Below are positions 1-5,927 of a DNA stretch of 8,689 bases, piece by piece. The position numbers were made by a program, and so were the translations under genes. Within the stretch, counting starts at the first letter, position 1. Each line of letters starts with the position of its first letter. Origin of the DNA: JBBRHF01 sp038223055 (GTDB lineage Bacteria; Actinomycetota; Actinomycetes; JACCUZ01); the NCBI GenBank assembly GCA_038223055.1, contig JBBRHF010000179.1, positions 1 to 8,689 of the forward strand. The letters run 5' to 3'. The notes beneath the pieces are model-generated. The model saw nothing but the letters and a program-made list of their open reading frames with translations, was not told where the DNA came from and made no database searches.

Positions 1-60
1 CACCACCGCCGCCGCCACCACCACCGCCACCGCCGCCCCCGCCACGACCACGACCACCCA
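1..60. repeat. CCA/CCG/CCN low-complexity tract at window edge
   Basis: This stretch is almost entirely CCA, CCG and related triplets. Plus frame 3 reads as polyproline and stops at a TAG at 72-74. Plus frame 2 reads as a Thr/Ala-rich run. On the minus strand an ORF from an ATG at 162-160 enters the tract as a Val/Ala-rich, membrane-like segment and leaves the window still open. Because every frame of such a repeat looks biased, none of these is strong evidence of a gene. It may be the end of a low-complexity linker or the start of a minus-strand membrane protein whose remainder lies outside the window. Confidence 0.5.
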
Positions 61-467
61 GACAACGCGAGTAGCCGGACAGCCGCGCCACCATGGCCCG
101 GCGCGCGGCGGTCGACGTCGAGCGTTCCACCCCACCCGCCAGCCGTGCCGGGGACACCGCATGATCTGTATCGCTAACTCAGGCGCAAACCACCGCCGAC
201 GCGCTGGTCCCCGCCCGTGACAGCCAGTGCCCGGTCAGGCGCCACCACGCGCTGCGCACGGCGACCACGAAAGCCGTCGCCAACCCCGGACCGAGGATCG
301 CCAACACGACCCGGGACAACTAGGTCGCCTCGACAGCCGCCCGGAGACAATCCCCATCCGGGACTTGCTTCCCGGCGGTTGTCCGTGGACTCCCCAGAGC
401 GAGACGGTTGTCCGCTAGCCGATCCTGGTGCCGGAGCGACCGAGGTCCGCAAAGACCGCAGGCCGGA
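61..467. other. No supported gene
   Basis: I see nothing convincing in this stretch. Several overlapping open frames exist on both strands, but they are Arg/Pro/Gly-rich, have no recognisable domain and no good ribosome binding site, and are the kind of open frames expected by chance in very GC-rich DNA. It lies downstream of the minus-strand VOC gene, yet I find no clear hairpin plus T-run terminator there. Confidence 0.4.
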
Positions 468-857
468 TCACTGGGCGGTGGGCCCGTTCCAATCGACGAG
501 CTGGACGATTACGCCGTTGGGGTCGCGAACCTGGAAGGCGCGCTCACCCCAATCCTCGGTCGTGAGTGGCATCGTGATGGCCACGCCCTCGTCCTCGAGC
601 CGGGCCAGTTCTGCCTCGAGGTCGTCGACGACGAAGGCGAGAATCAGGCCGCGGGCGTGGTCGTCCCGCTGGTCGGCGGGCAGGGTCGCCAGACCGCGAC
701 CCAGGAAGACCACGTTCATCCCGGCGTCGTCGCGGGCGAGGGAGGCGAACCCGTCCGCGGCCATCTGCTCGGCAAAGCCGAAGTGTTGGACGAGGAACGC
801 GCTGGAGGCCGCGACGTCGTCGACGTTCAGCGAGACCGCGCTCGAGTTGATCTTCAA
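468..857 (-). CDS. VOC/glyoxalase-fold protein (bleomycin-resistance-like)
   Basis: This is a 129-residue protein of the vicinal oxygen chelate superfamily, a cytoplasmic fold used by glyoxalase I, extradiol dioxygenases and antibiotic-binding resistance proteins. The two beta-alpha-beta-beta-beta modules are visible: an N-terminal half (SLNVDDVAASSAFLVQHFGF) and a C-terminal half with FVVDDLEAELARLEDEGV and ending in RDPNGVIVQLVDW. The length is typical for a single-chain VOC protein. The start is a TTG (857-855) preceded by AGGAG at 868-864 with a 6-nt spacer, better than any internal start. The usual metal ligands are not evident: no His on the first strand, none at the FVVDD strand, and Gln replaces the terminal Glu in VQLVD. 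I therefore infer a ligand-binding or sequestering protein rather than a classical glyoxalase I. It is divergent from a TetR gene, its likely regulator. The substrate is unknown. Confidence 0.85.
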   Translation of the reverse strand: MKINSSAVSLNVDDVAASSAFLVQHFGFAEQMAADGFASLARDDAGMNVVFLGRGLATLPADQRDDHARGLILAFVVDDLEAELARLEDEGVAITMPLTTEDWGERAFQVRDPNGVIVQLVDWNGPTAQ

Positions 858-896
858 CGCTTGCTCCTTGTGTCGGGAAAGGACTCAACCAATCTC

Positions 897-909
897 CGTA
901 CAGCGTACG
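897..909. promoter_or_regulatory. Candidate TetR operator palindrome CGTAC-AGC-GTACG
   Basis: A perfect inverted repeat, CGTAC then AGC then GTACG, lies in the 100-bp gap between the divergent VOC and TetR genes. TetR-family proteins commonly bind such short palindromes and repress themselves and a divergent neighbour. The position between both start codons fits that role. No clear -35/-10 pair could be assigned for either gene, so overlap with a promoter is inferred. Confidence 0.4.
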
Positions 910-957
910 ACGTAACCCTGGTCGTTGCCCTGCCCTCTTCGCCAGCAGGATGACGAT

Positions 958-1716
958 GTGACCAGTAGCCCCCCGAGTGACCCGGCTCGCCTCCTCGCGC
1001 TGCTCTGGCGCGACCAGCCGAGCGTCAGCCGTCGCGGCCCGGTGCGGGCACTGACCGTCGACGCAGTTGTCGCGGCCGCGACGCAGCTCGGCGACCGGGA
1101 AGGGCTCGGGTCCGTGACCATGCGGGCCGTGGCCCAAACCCTGGGCGTGGGCGCCATGACCCTGTACACCTACGCCCCCGGCCGGGCCGCGCTGATCGAC
1201 CTGATGCTGGACGCCGCCTACGCCCAGATGACCCGCACCGACACCGGCGGGCAGCCCTGGCGCGCCCGCCTCACCGCGATCGCCCAGGAGAACCGGGCGC
1301 TGTTCGAACAGCACCCCTGGGCGGCGACCGTGGCCGCATCCCGCCCGCCGGTGGGCCCGGGACTCATGGCGAAGTTCGAGCACGAACTCGCCGCCCTGGA
1401 CAAACTCGGCCTCGACGACATCGAGATGGACGCGTGCTTGACTCACTTGCTCGGCTTCGTGCAGGGCTGCGCCCGGACTGCGGCCGACGCTCGGGCGGTC
1501 GAAATCGACAGCAGCATGAGCGACCAGAAATGGTGGGACGCGCACGCCCCCCTGTTGGCTCGCATCTTCGACGCCGAGGACTATCCCCTCGCCGTACGCG
1601 TCGGCGCCGCCGCCGGCGTCGCGCAGGGCGCGGCCTACGACCCCGACAACGCCTACCGATTCGGGCTCGCCCGGACACTCGACGGCCTCGCGACACTGAT
1701 CGACAAAGCCCGTTGA
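958..1716 (+). CDS. TetR-family transcriptional regulator
   Basis: This 252-residue DNA-binding protein has an N-terminal TetR helix-turn-helix domain at about residues 30-80. It contains the typical run of an alpha-helical first segment (LTVDAVVAAATQL), the HTH core (SVTMRAVAQTLGVGAMTLYTY) and the following helix (LIDLMLDAAYAQM). The GAMTLY recognition helix and the C-terminal half resemble the class with a TetR_C ligand-binding domain (the tetracycline-repressor-like group). I chose the GTG at 958 because AGGA at 947-950 sits 7 nt upstream; an in-frame TTG at 925 would add 11 residues without a ribosome binding site. The roughly 30 residues before the HTH are a slightly long leader. It is divergently transcribed from the VOC gene and most likely represses it, with an unknown small-molecule inducer. 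Confidence 0.9.
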   Translation: MTSSPPSDPARLLALLWRDQPSVSRRGPVRALTVDAVVAAATQLGDREGLGSVTMRAVAQTLGVGAMTLYTYAPGRAALIDLMLDAAYAQMTRTDTGGQPWRARLTAIAQENRALFEQHPWAATVAASRPPVGPGLMAKFEHELAALDKLGLDDIEMDACLTHLLGFVQGCARTAADARAVEIDSSMSDQKWWDAHAPLLARIFDAEDYPLAVRVGAAAGVAQGAAYDPDNAYRFGLARTLDGLATLIDKAR

Positions 1717-1899
1717 CCGAAGAGGAAGAGGTGCCTCCGGTCGGGACGCACCCAGCGCCCGACTGGGGCCGTGCTATCGCCCCTTCCCTCCGCGCGGCTG
1801 GCCTGAATCCGCGGCCCCAGGCCACCGAGCGACAAGCCCCCCTCGCCACGGCCGGAGGTCAGAGAAGCTCAAGTACGGGGCGGGGCTGCCCAAGGACGC

Positions 1900-2154
1900 A
1901 TGACTGGGTCGCTGCCAGCCACGTCGTCAACGCCGACGACCCAGGCCTAGCGTGCTCGCCAGGTCGCGGAGGCAGTGCACAGCCTGCGCATGGAAGGTCT
2001 CGGCCTCGCGCCGGAGGACGCTTCCGACACGATCGCGTTCGTTGGCGGGACGATCACGCTCGATGAGTACGGTCGCCGGATCCGCGCCCGGTTCGGCGTG
2101 CCCGACACTCAGCAGCGGGGAACGGTGCCCGGGAGCGGGCAACGGCCACTGTAG
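1900..2154 (+). pseudogene. VbhA-type Fic antitoxin, interrupted by an in-frame TAG
   Basis: From the ATG at 1900 (AAGGA 3 nt upstream) the frame reads 16 residues ending TPTTQA, meets TAG at 1948-1950, then continues open to TAG at 2152. The second part begins RARQVAEAVHSLRMEGLGL and continues through GGTITLDEYGRRIRARFGV. This matches the small antitoxins that inhibit Fic AMP-transferases: an N-terminal helix carrying the inhibitory motif [S/T]xxxE[G/N], here SLRMEG at 1981-1998, followed by a G-x-I-xx-DEY segment. The family match and motif are from known class I Fic/antitoxin biology; the broken state is read from the sequence. TAG differs from CAG or GAG by one base, so a simple nonsense mutation is enough. 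A restart at GTG 1975 would keep the motif, but its GGAGG is only 2 nt upstream. No Fic toxin gene (HPFx[D/E]GNGR core) follows, so at best this is an orphan or decayed antitoxin. Confidence 0.6.
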
Positions 2155-2329
2155 GCGCACGCCGGCCTCCCGTCGGATCGGCTGCTCGGCCCGCATCGCG
2201 CGGGCGAAGAACGAGAACGTCGACCCTTACACCGAGCCCGCGACTCCTCGGCGCAGTCCCATCATTTCCGCACCCGCTTCGCACGCCCATACCCTGGGTT
2301 CCTGGGGGGTAGCGTCGGCGCGCCCACGG
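2155..2329. other. Gene-poor spacer between antitoxin remnant and tRNA-Leu
   Basis: There is no intact gene here. In plus frame 2 a short run at 2219-2245 reads VDPYTEPAT, which resembles the start of actinobacterial Fic proteins, but the similarity stops after nine residues. That is too short to call a gene. No integrase, transposase or duplicated tRNA end is visible. Confidence 0.3.
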
Positions 2330-2410
2330 TGCGGGAGGCGGGACTTGAACCCGCACGCCCGAAGGCACTGGCACCTAAAGCCAGCGCGTCTTCCATTCCG
2401 CCACTCCCGC
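2330..2410 (-). tRNA. tRNA-Leu (anticodon UAG)
   Basis: Read on the minus strand, the acceptor 5' arm GCGGGAG (from 2410) pairs with CTCCCGC (2337-2331), followed by discriminator A at 2330. The anticodon arm is CTGGC - TTTAGGT - GCCAG, giving anticodon TAG, which decodes CUA and other CUN leucine codons. A long variable arm with a GCC/GGC stem and TTCG loop identifies a class II tRNA (Leu, not Ser, by anticodon). The T arm is GCGGG - TTCAAGT - CCCGC. The bases after the discriminator are CCG, so the 3' CCA is not encoded. The gene lies 42 bp downstream of the permease stop on the same strand. Its 3' end faces the decayed antitoxin region, the side on which integrative elements usually insert. 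Confidence 0.95.
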
Positions 2411-2452
2411 TCCGCGTCCGATGTTACGGGGACCGCGCCGGCGGGCGACCCA

Positions 2453-3340
2453 TCAGCGCCCGACAGCGACTGGTTCCGGCACATCCCCATGCTCATGTAC
2501 GTCGATCCGTCGCAGCCGTCGCGGCCCGGTCGCCGCCAGGGTGACGCAGAAGGCGGCGGCGCCGGTGAGGACGATGGTGGTGCCAGACGGCACGTCGAGG
2601 TGATAGCTCAGCGTCATCCCCACGAAGCCGCAGGCGGCGCCGATCACCGTGGAGAGCACCAGCATCTTGGTGAACGAGTCGGTGAGCAGCCGGGCGACCA
2701 CGGCCGGGATCACCAGGGTGGCGGCCACGAGCGTGACGCCGATGACGGTCAGCGTGGCCAGGATCGCGGCCGAGAGCACGACCATCAGCACGGCGTCGGT
2801 GCGGGCCACCGAGATGCCGGAGGCACCGGCCACCTCGGGATCGAAGGTCGTGAACAGCAGCGCCCGGTAGCGCAAGACCACAACGAGCAAGGTCGCGACC
2901 GCCACCGCGGCAATGAGCCAGATGTCGCCGGCGCTGACCCCGAGGATGCTCCCGAACAGCGCCTGGTCGAAAGACAGCCCGCCCTGCGAGCCGAACTTCT
3001 TCAGCAGCGCCACGCCCAGCGCGAACGACGCGGTGGTGACCACGCCGATCGCGGCGTCGGAGCCGATGCGCCGCCGGCGGGTCACGCTGCCGATGGCCAG
3101 CGCCGACGCGAGCCCCCACACCCCGGCACCGAGGAACACGTTGATGCCGAGCACGGCGCTCGCCGCGAAGCCGCCGAAGATCGCGTGGGACAGCCCGTGA
3201 CCGATATAGCTCATGCCGCGCAGCGTGATGTAGACCCCGATCAGCCCGCACAGGCCGCCGGCAAGCGTCGCGACGATGACCGCCCGGACGAAGAACGCAT
3301 AGTCGAACGGCTCGACCAGCGCAGAAAGAAGGCCGCTCAT
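2453..3340 (-). CDS. Metal ABC transporter permease (ABC-3 family, ZnuB/MntB-like)
   Basis: This 295-residue integral membrane protein has about eight hydrophobic segments, beginning at residues 16-40 (VRAVIVATLAGGLCGLIGVY). It belongs to the ABC-3 permease family that imports Zn2+ or Mn2+ together with an ATPase and a TroA-type binding protein. Diagnostic stretches are the loop LRGMSYIGHGLSHAIFGG, the central FDQALFGSILGVS and the conserved GVTLVAATLVIPAVVARLL. The length is normal for the family. The ATG at 3340 overlaps the ATPase stop as ATGA, and AGGA lies a few bases upstream, so the genes are likely translationally coupled. The short cytoplasmic tail contains VHEHGD, a possible weak metal-binding sequence. 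It is the last gene of the importer operon, with a tRNA gene 42 bp downstream. Confidence 0.93.
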   Translation of the reverse strand: MSGLLSALVEPFDYAFFVRAVIVATLAGGLCGLIGVYITLRGMSYIGHGLSHAIFGGFAASAVLGINVFLGAGVWGLASALAIGSVTRRRRIGSDAAIGVVTTASFALGVALLKKFGSQGGLSFDQALFGSILGVSAGDIWLIAAVAVATLLVVVLRYRALLFTTFDPEVAGASGISVARTDAVLMVVLSAAILATLTVIGVTLVAATLVIPAVVARLLTDSFTKMLVLSTVIGAACGFVGMTLSYHLDVPSGTTIVLTGAAAFCVTLAATGPRRLRRIDVHEHGDVPEPVAVGR

Positions 3341-4143
3341 GCCACGGTCCTGGCCTCGACCACGACCGGCATCCCCAGGTGCTGCAGCACTTCTAACCGT
3401 GCACCGAACGTGCGTTCGAGAACCGACGGCACGATCACCTCACGCGGCGAACCGGTGGCGATGACCCGCTGGTTCAGGCACAGCAGGTCGGGCAGGTGGG
3501 CGGCCATGCCGTTGAGGTCGTGCGTGGTGAGCACGACTGCGATTCCCTCCGCATTGAGCTCCTCGAGCAGGTGCAGCACCTCGTGGCGGGTGGCCACGTC
3601 GACCCCGGACGTCGGCTCGTCGAGCAGCAGCAGCTCCGGGCGCCGGACGAGCGCGCGGGCCAGGAACATCCGTTGCTGCTGCCCGCCGGACAGCTCCCGG
3701 ATGTGGCGCCCGGCGAGCTCCTCGATGCCGAGCCGGCCCAGGGTCGCGCTGACGTCGGCACGCTCGGCGCGGGTGGCCCAGGGCACCAGCCGGGTGGTGG
3801 CCCGGGCCATCAGCACGCACTCGAACACGGTGACCGGGAAGTTCCAGTTCACCGTTTCGAGCTGGGGGACGTAGCTGACGGTCAACCCGTCGGCACGTCG
3901 TACCGAGCCCGCTTGGGGCTTTTCGCTGGCCAGCAGCAGCCGCAGCAGGGTCGTCTTGCCGGAGCCTGAGGGGCCGACGATACCGGTGAACTGCCCGGGC
4001 TCCACGGTCCACGAGATGTCGCGCAGCACCGGCGGTCCGTCGTAGCCGAACCGGACGTGGTGCAGGGCGATCAACGGTCCCGACCTTCGCCGGGCAGGTG
4101 GCCCGTCCCGGGGCGGGCGGCGGGAGGCGGGGATGCGCGTCAT
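3337..4143 (-). CDS. Metal ABC transporter ATP-binding protein (ZnuC/MntA-like)
   Basis: This is the 268-residue nucleotide-binding subunit that drives the importer from the inner face of the membrane. With the ATG at 4143 as start, the motifs fall in the expected order: Walker A GPSGSGKT (57-64), Q-loop YVPQ (91-94) followed by the NWNFPVTVFE segment typical of metal importers, signature LSGGQQQR (151-158), Walker B LLLLDEPTSGVD (171-182) and the H-loop His at 208. I prefer this ATG because GAGGAAG sits about 9 nt upstream. A GTG at 4161 would overlap the binding-protein stop as GTGA and add six residues, and is a real alternative. About 23 residues rich in Arg and Pro precede the domain, longer than usual. 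It overlaps the permease start by 4 nt. Confidence 0.93.
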   Translation of the reverse strand: MTRIPASRRPPRDGPPARRRSGPLIALHHVRFGYDGPPVLRDISWTVEPGQFTGIVGPSGSGKTTLLRLLLASEKPQAGSVRRADGLTVSYVPQLETVNWNFPVTVFECVLMARATTRLVPWATRAERADVSATLGRLGIEELAGRHIRELSGGQQQRMFLARALVRRPELLLLDEPTSGVDVATRHEVLHLLEELNAEGIAVVLTTHDLNGMAAHLPDLLCLNQRVIATGSPREVIVPSVLERTFGARLEVLQHLGMPVVVEARTVA

Positions 4144-4157
4144 CGTGGTCCGCTTCC

Positions 4158-5198
4158 TCACTGTGGGTAGGTCGCCGTGTCCGGGACCGTGCTGGCGATG
4201 TCGACCTTCTTCAGGTTGACCGCGTTGCCACCGAGGCCGGTGATCATCGTGACGAAGTCGTAACGCATCAGCCCGAGCCAGGAGTGGGCGGCGTCACCGG
4301 GCTTGCCGGGCAGATCGTCGTCGCGCAACGTGTCCTCGTAGCGCGCGCCCGACTCGCGCCCGATCTGCTCGAGCACTGTGGACGGGAACACCTCCGAGCC
4401 GAAGATCGTGGGCACCTTCTCGCGCTTGACCTGCCGGATCAGGGCGATGATCTCTTTCGGCGTGGGTTCCGCGAAGTCCTTGGGCTGCACCGCTCCGATG
4501 ACCTTCCACCCGTAGGTCCGCGCGAAGTAGGCGTAGGCATCGTGGTAGGTCAGCAAGTCGCGCTTGCCGCCGGGGATGGTCTGCTGGTCGACCTTGAGCG
4601 CATCGGACAGCGTGCTCGCCTGCCGTGCGAACGCGGCATATTTGGCCGCGTACGAGGTCCTGTTCGCCGGGTCGCGCCGCATCAGCACGTCCCTGATCAC
4701 GGCGGCGTACCTGATCGCATAGGTCGGGTCGGTCCACAGGTGCGGGTTGGGCTTGCCTTCCTTGCGGGGGAAGGAGAAGTCGTAGATGTAGTCCTTCACC
4801 GGCAGCACCTTCGGGCCGATCTCGACGATCTCGCCACCAGCCGAACGGTTGGCCTCGGCAAGGTCGCGAGTCGGGTCCTCGAGCTTGAGGCCGTTGAGGA
4901 AGACGATGTCGGCGCGGGACAGGACCTTGGCAGCACTCGGCGGTGGCTCGAACGTGTGGCTGTTGGTCCCCTCGGGCACGACGCCGGTGACGCGGACCTT
5001 GTCGCCACCGATGCTGGCCGCGATCGAGGTGATCGGCGCGACGGTCGTGACTACCCGCAGACCGCCAGCCGGGCCGGCTGAGTCCGACGAGTCCGACCCG
5101 TTGCTGGCGCTGCCCCCCCCGCAGCCAGCGATGAGGGCGACCACGGCCAGCGCCACGACAGCAAGACGGCCGGCAGCGATGTCAGGGCGGCGTGTCAC
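4158..5198 (-). CDS. Metal ABC transporter substrate-binding lipoprotein (TroA/ZnuA family)
   Basis: This 346-residue lipoprotein captures metal outside the membrane and passes it to the permease. The N-terminus has Arg residues, a hydrophobic stretch and a lipobox IAGC with the lipidated Cys at 26, followed by a Gly/Ser/Asp-rich tether to about residue 46. The TroA-fold domain shows four probable ligands: His81 (NSHTFEP), His153 (NPHLW), His219 (TYHDAYAYF) and an Asp around 294-295 (LRDDDLPG). His at the third site resembles Zn-type TroA/ZnuA proteins; Mn-type PsaA proteins have Glu there. The His-rich loop of some ZnuA proteins is absent, so zinc is inferred, not proven. The GTG start lacks a Shine-Dalgarno sequence but lies 6 nt after a candidate -10 box, suggesting a leaderless mRNA. 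It is the first gene of the operon. Confidence 0.93.
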   Translation of the reverse strand: MTRRPDIAAGRLAVVALAVVALIAGCGGGSASNGSDSSDSAGPAGGLRVVTTVAPITSIAASIGGDKVRVTGVVPEGTNSHTFEPPPSAAKVLSRADIVFLNGLKLEDPTRDLAEANRSAGGEIVEIGPKVLPVKDYIYDFSFPRKEGKPNPHLWTDPTYAIRYAAVIRDVLMRRDPANRTSYAAKYAAFARQASTLSDALKVDQQTIPGGKRDLLTYHDAYAYFARTYGWKVIGAVQPKDFAEPTPKEIIALIRQVKREKVPTIFGSEVFPSTVLEQIGRESGARYEDTLRDDDLPGKPGDAAHSWLGLMRYDFVTMITGLGGNAVNLKKVDIASTVPDTATYPQ

Positions 5199-5233
5199 TC
5201 GGCCACGCTAATGCGTTTGATAGTCAGTTGCAA
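5199..5233 (-). promoter_or_regulatory. Candidate leaderless promoter of the metal importer
   Basis: On the minus strand TTGCAA (5233-5228) is followed after 17 nt by TAGCGT (5210-5205), which fits the loose actinobacterial -10 pattern TAnnnT. Only 6 nt separate it from the GTG, so transcription would begin at or next to the start codon. Between the two boxes, on the plus strand, lie TGATAGTCA (5218-5226) and the palindrome GTTGCAAC (5227-5234). Either could bind a metal-responsive repressor, but neither is a clear match to the Zur consensus I know. Confidence 0.4.
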
Positions 5234-5252
5234 CCAATTTGCATTAGTGGCC
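5201..5252. repeat. Imperfect inverted repeat spanning rdgB stop and importer promoter
   Basis: The left arm GGCCACGCTAATGC (5201-5214) and right arm GCATTAGTGGCC (5241-5252) are complementary over 12 bp with a 2-nt bulge and a 26-nt loop. The right arm contains the rdgB stop codon and the left arm contains the importer -10 region. It could form a cruciform or an RNA stem at the end of rdgB. There is no T-run, so a standard terminator is not supported. Confidence 0.5.
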
Positions 5253-5915
5253 GACCACCAGCCCGTCGATCAACGGTGCCAAGGCCCGGAAGGCTTCGCC
5301 CCGGTGCGAAATGGCGTTCTTGTCCTCGGGACTCATCTCGGCGGTGGTGCGGTCATGCCCATGCGGGCGGAAGACCGGGTCATAGCCGAAGCCGCCGGTG
5401 CCGTGCCGCTCGCGCAGCAGCACGCCCTCGACCTGACCCTCGACCACCCGCTCGGTGCCGTCCGGCAGCGCCAGTGCCGCCGCGCAGGTGAACCGGGCGC
5501 CGCGGTGCTGGTCGGGCACCTCCGCGATCTGGGCCAGCACAAGGTCGAGGTTGGCCTGGTCGTCGCCGTGGCGCCCCGCCCAGCGGGCCGAGAACACCCC
5601 CGGCATCCCCGAAAGCGCGTCCACGCACAGGCCGGAGTCGTCTGCCACAGCCGGCAGACCGGTGGCGGCGGCCACCTCCCTCGCCTTCTTGGCGGCGTTG
5701 GCCGCGAACGTCAGCCCGTCCTCGACCACGTCGGGCACCTGCGGGAACTCAGTCAGACCCACCAGCTCGACCGCCACGCCCGAAGCGGTGAGGATCGCGG
5801 ACAGCTCGCCGACCTTGTGCGGGTTGCGGGTCGCAAGCACGATGCGTGGGGGTGGGGGTGGGTCCGAGTGCTGGGGCTGGGGCTGGGGCTGGGGCTGGGG
5901 CTGGGGCTGGGGCAC
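5244..5915 (-). CDS. rdgB: RdgB/HAM1 non-canonical purine NTP pyrophosphatase
   Basis: This cytoplasmic enzyme hydrolyses dITP, ITP and XTP to the monophosphates plus pyrophosphate, cleaning the nucleotide pool. All family blocks are present: ATRNPHKVGEL (28-38), VVEDGLTFAANA (63-74) with catalytic Glu65, ADDSGLCVDAL (91-101) with Asp92/Asp93, SARWAG, GGFGYDPVF and SPEDKNAISHRGEAF. The catalytic part is normal in length. Unusually, the protein begins with (Pro-Gln)7 then HSD and five Pro before RIVLATRN, an extension of about 23 residues encoded by a (CCCCAG)7 repeat and a CCCCCA tract. GTG 5915 is the first practical start in frame, 12 nt after the rph stop, with only a weak GCGGA upstream. 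A GTG at 5840 (IVLATRN) would give a normal-length enzyme and may be the ancestral start. It is the last gene of the murI-rph-rdgB cluster. Confidence 0.93.
   Translation of the reverse strand: MPQPQPQPQPQPQPQHSDPPPPPRIVLATRNPHKVGELSAILTASGVAVELVGLTEFPQVPDVVEDGLTFAANAAKKAREVAAATGLPAVADDSGLCVDALSGMPGVFSARWAGRHGDDQANLDLVLAQIAEVPDQHRGARFTCAAALALPDGTERVVEGQVEGVLLRERHGTGGFGYDPVFRPHGHDRTTAEMSPEDKNAISHRGEAFRALAPLIDGLVVGH
5848..5912 (+). repeat. G-rich microsatellite, (CTGGGG)7 plus GGGGGT runs
   Basis: Seven exact CTGGGG units occupy 5871-5912, preceded by G5-T-G5-T-G3 at 5848-5862. Ten runs of at least three G within 65 bp, with 1-2 nt loops in each cluster, give strong G-quadruplex potential on the plus strand, the template strand for rdgB. 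Six-base unit changes keep the reading frame; single-base slippage in the G5 runs would not. Confidence 0.95.
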
Positions 5916-5927
5916 GATCAGTCCGCA

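Noticed and set aside
174..452. 92-residue minus-strand open frame beyond the VOC gene
   Set aside because: No domain, no ribosome binding site, and other frames are equally open over the same bases.
1799..1824. Terminator for the TetR gene (TGGCCTG / CAGGCCA, 7-bp stem)
   Set aside because: A 12-nt loop, no T-run, and over 80 bp past the stop codon; too weak to call.
1952..3874. 640-residue plus-strand open frame
   Set aside because: It runs across the antitoxin remnant, the tRNA gene and antisense to the permease and ATPase genes. Its Arg/His/Asp-rich composition is that of a shadow frame in GC-rich DNA.
4120..4131. Duplicate of the tRNA-Leu 3' end (att site)
   Set aside because: Only 12 bp of GC-rich sequence match and the copy lies inside the ATPase gene; this is expected by chance.
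4098..5081. 327-residue plus-strand open frame
   Set aside because: It is antisense to the substrate-binding lipoprotein gene, which has full domain and motif support.
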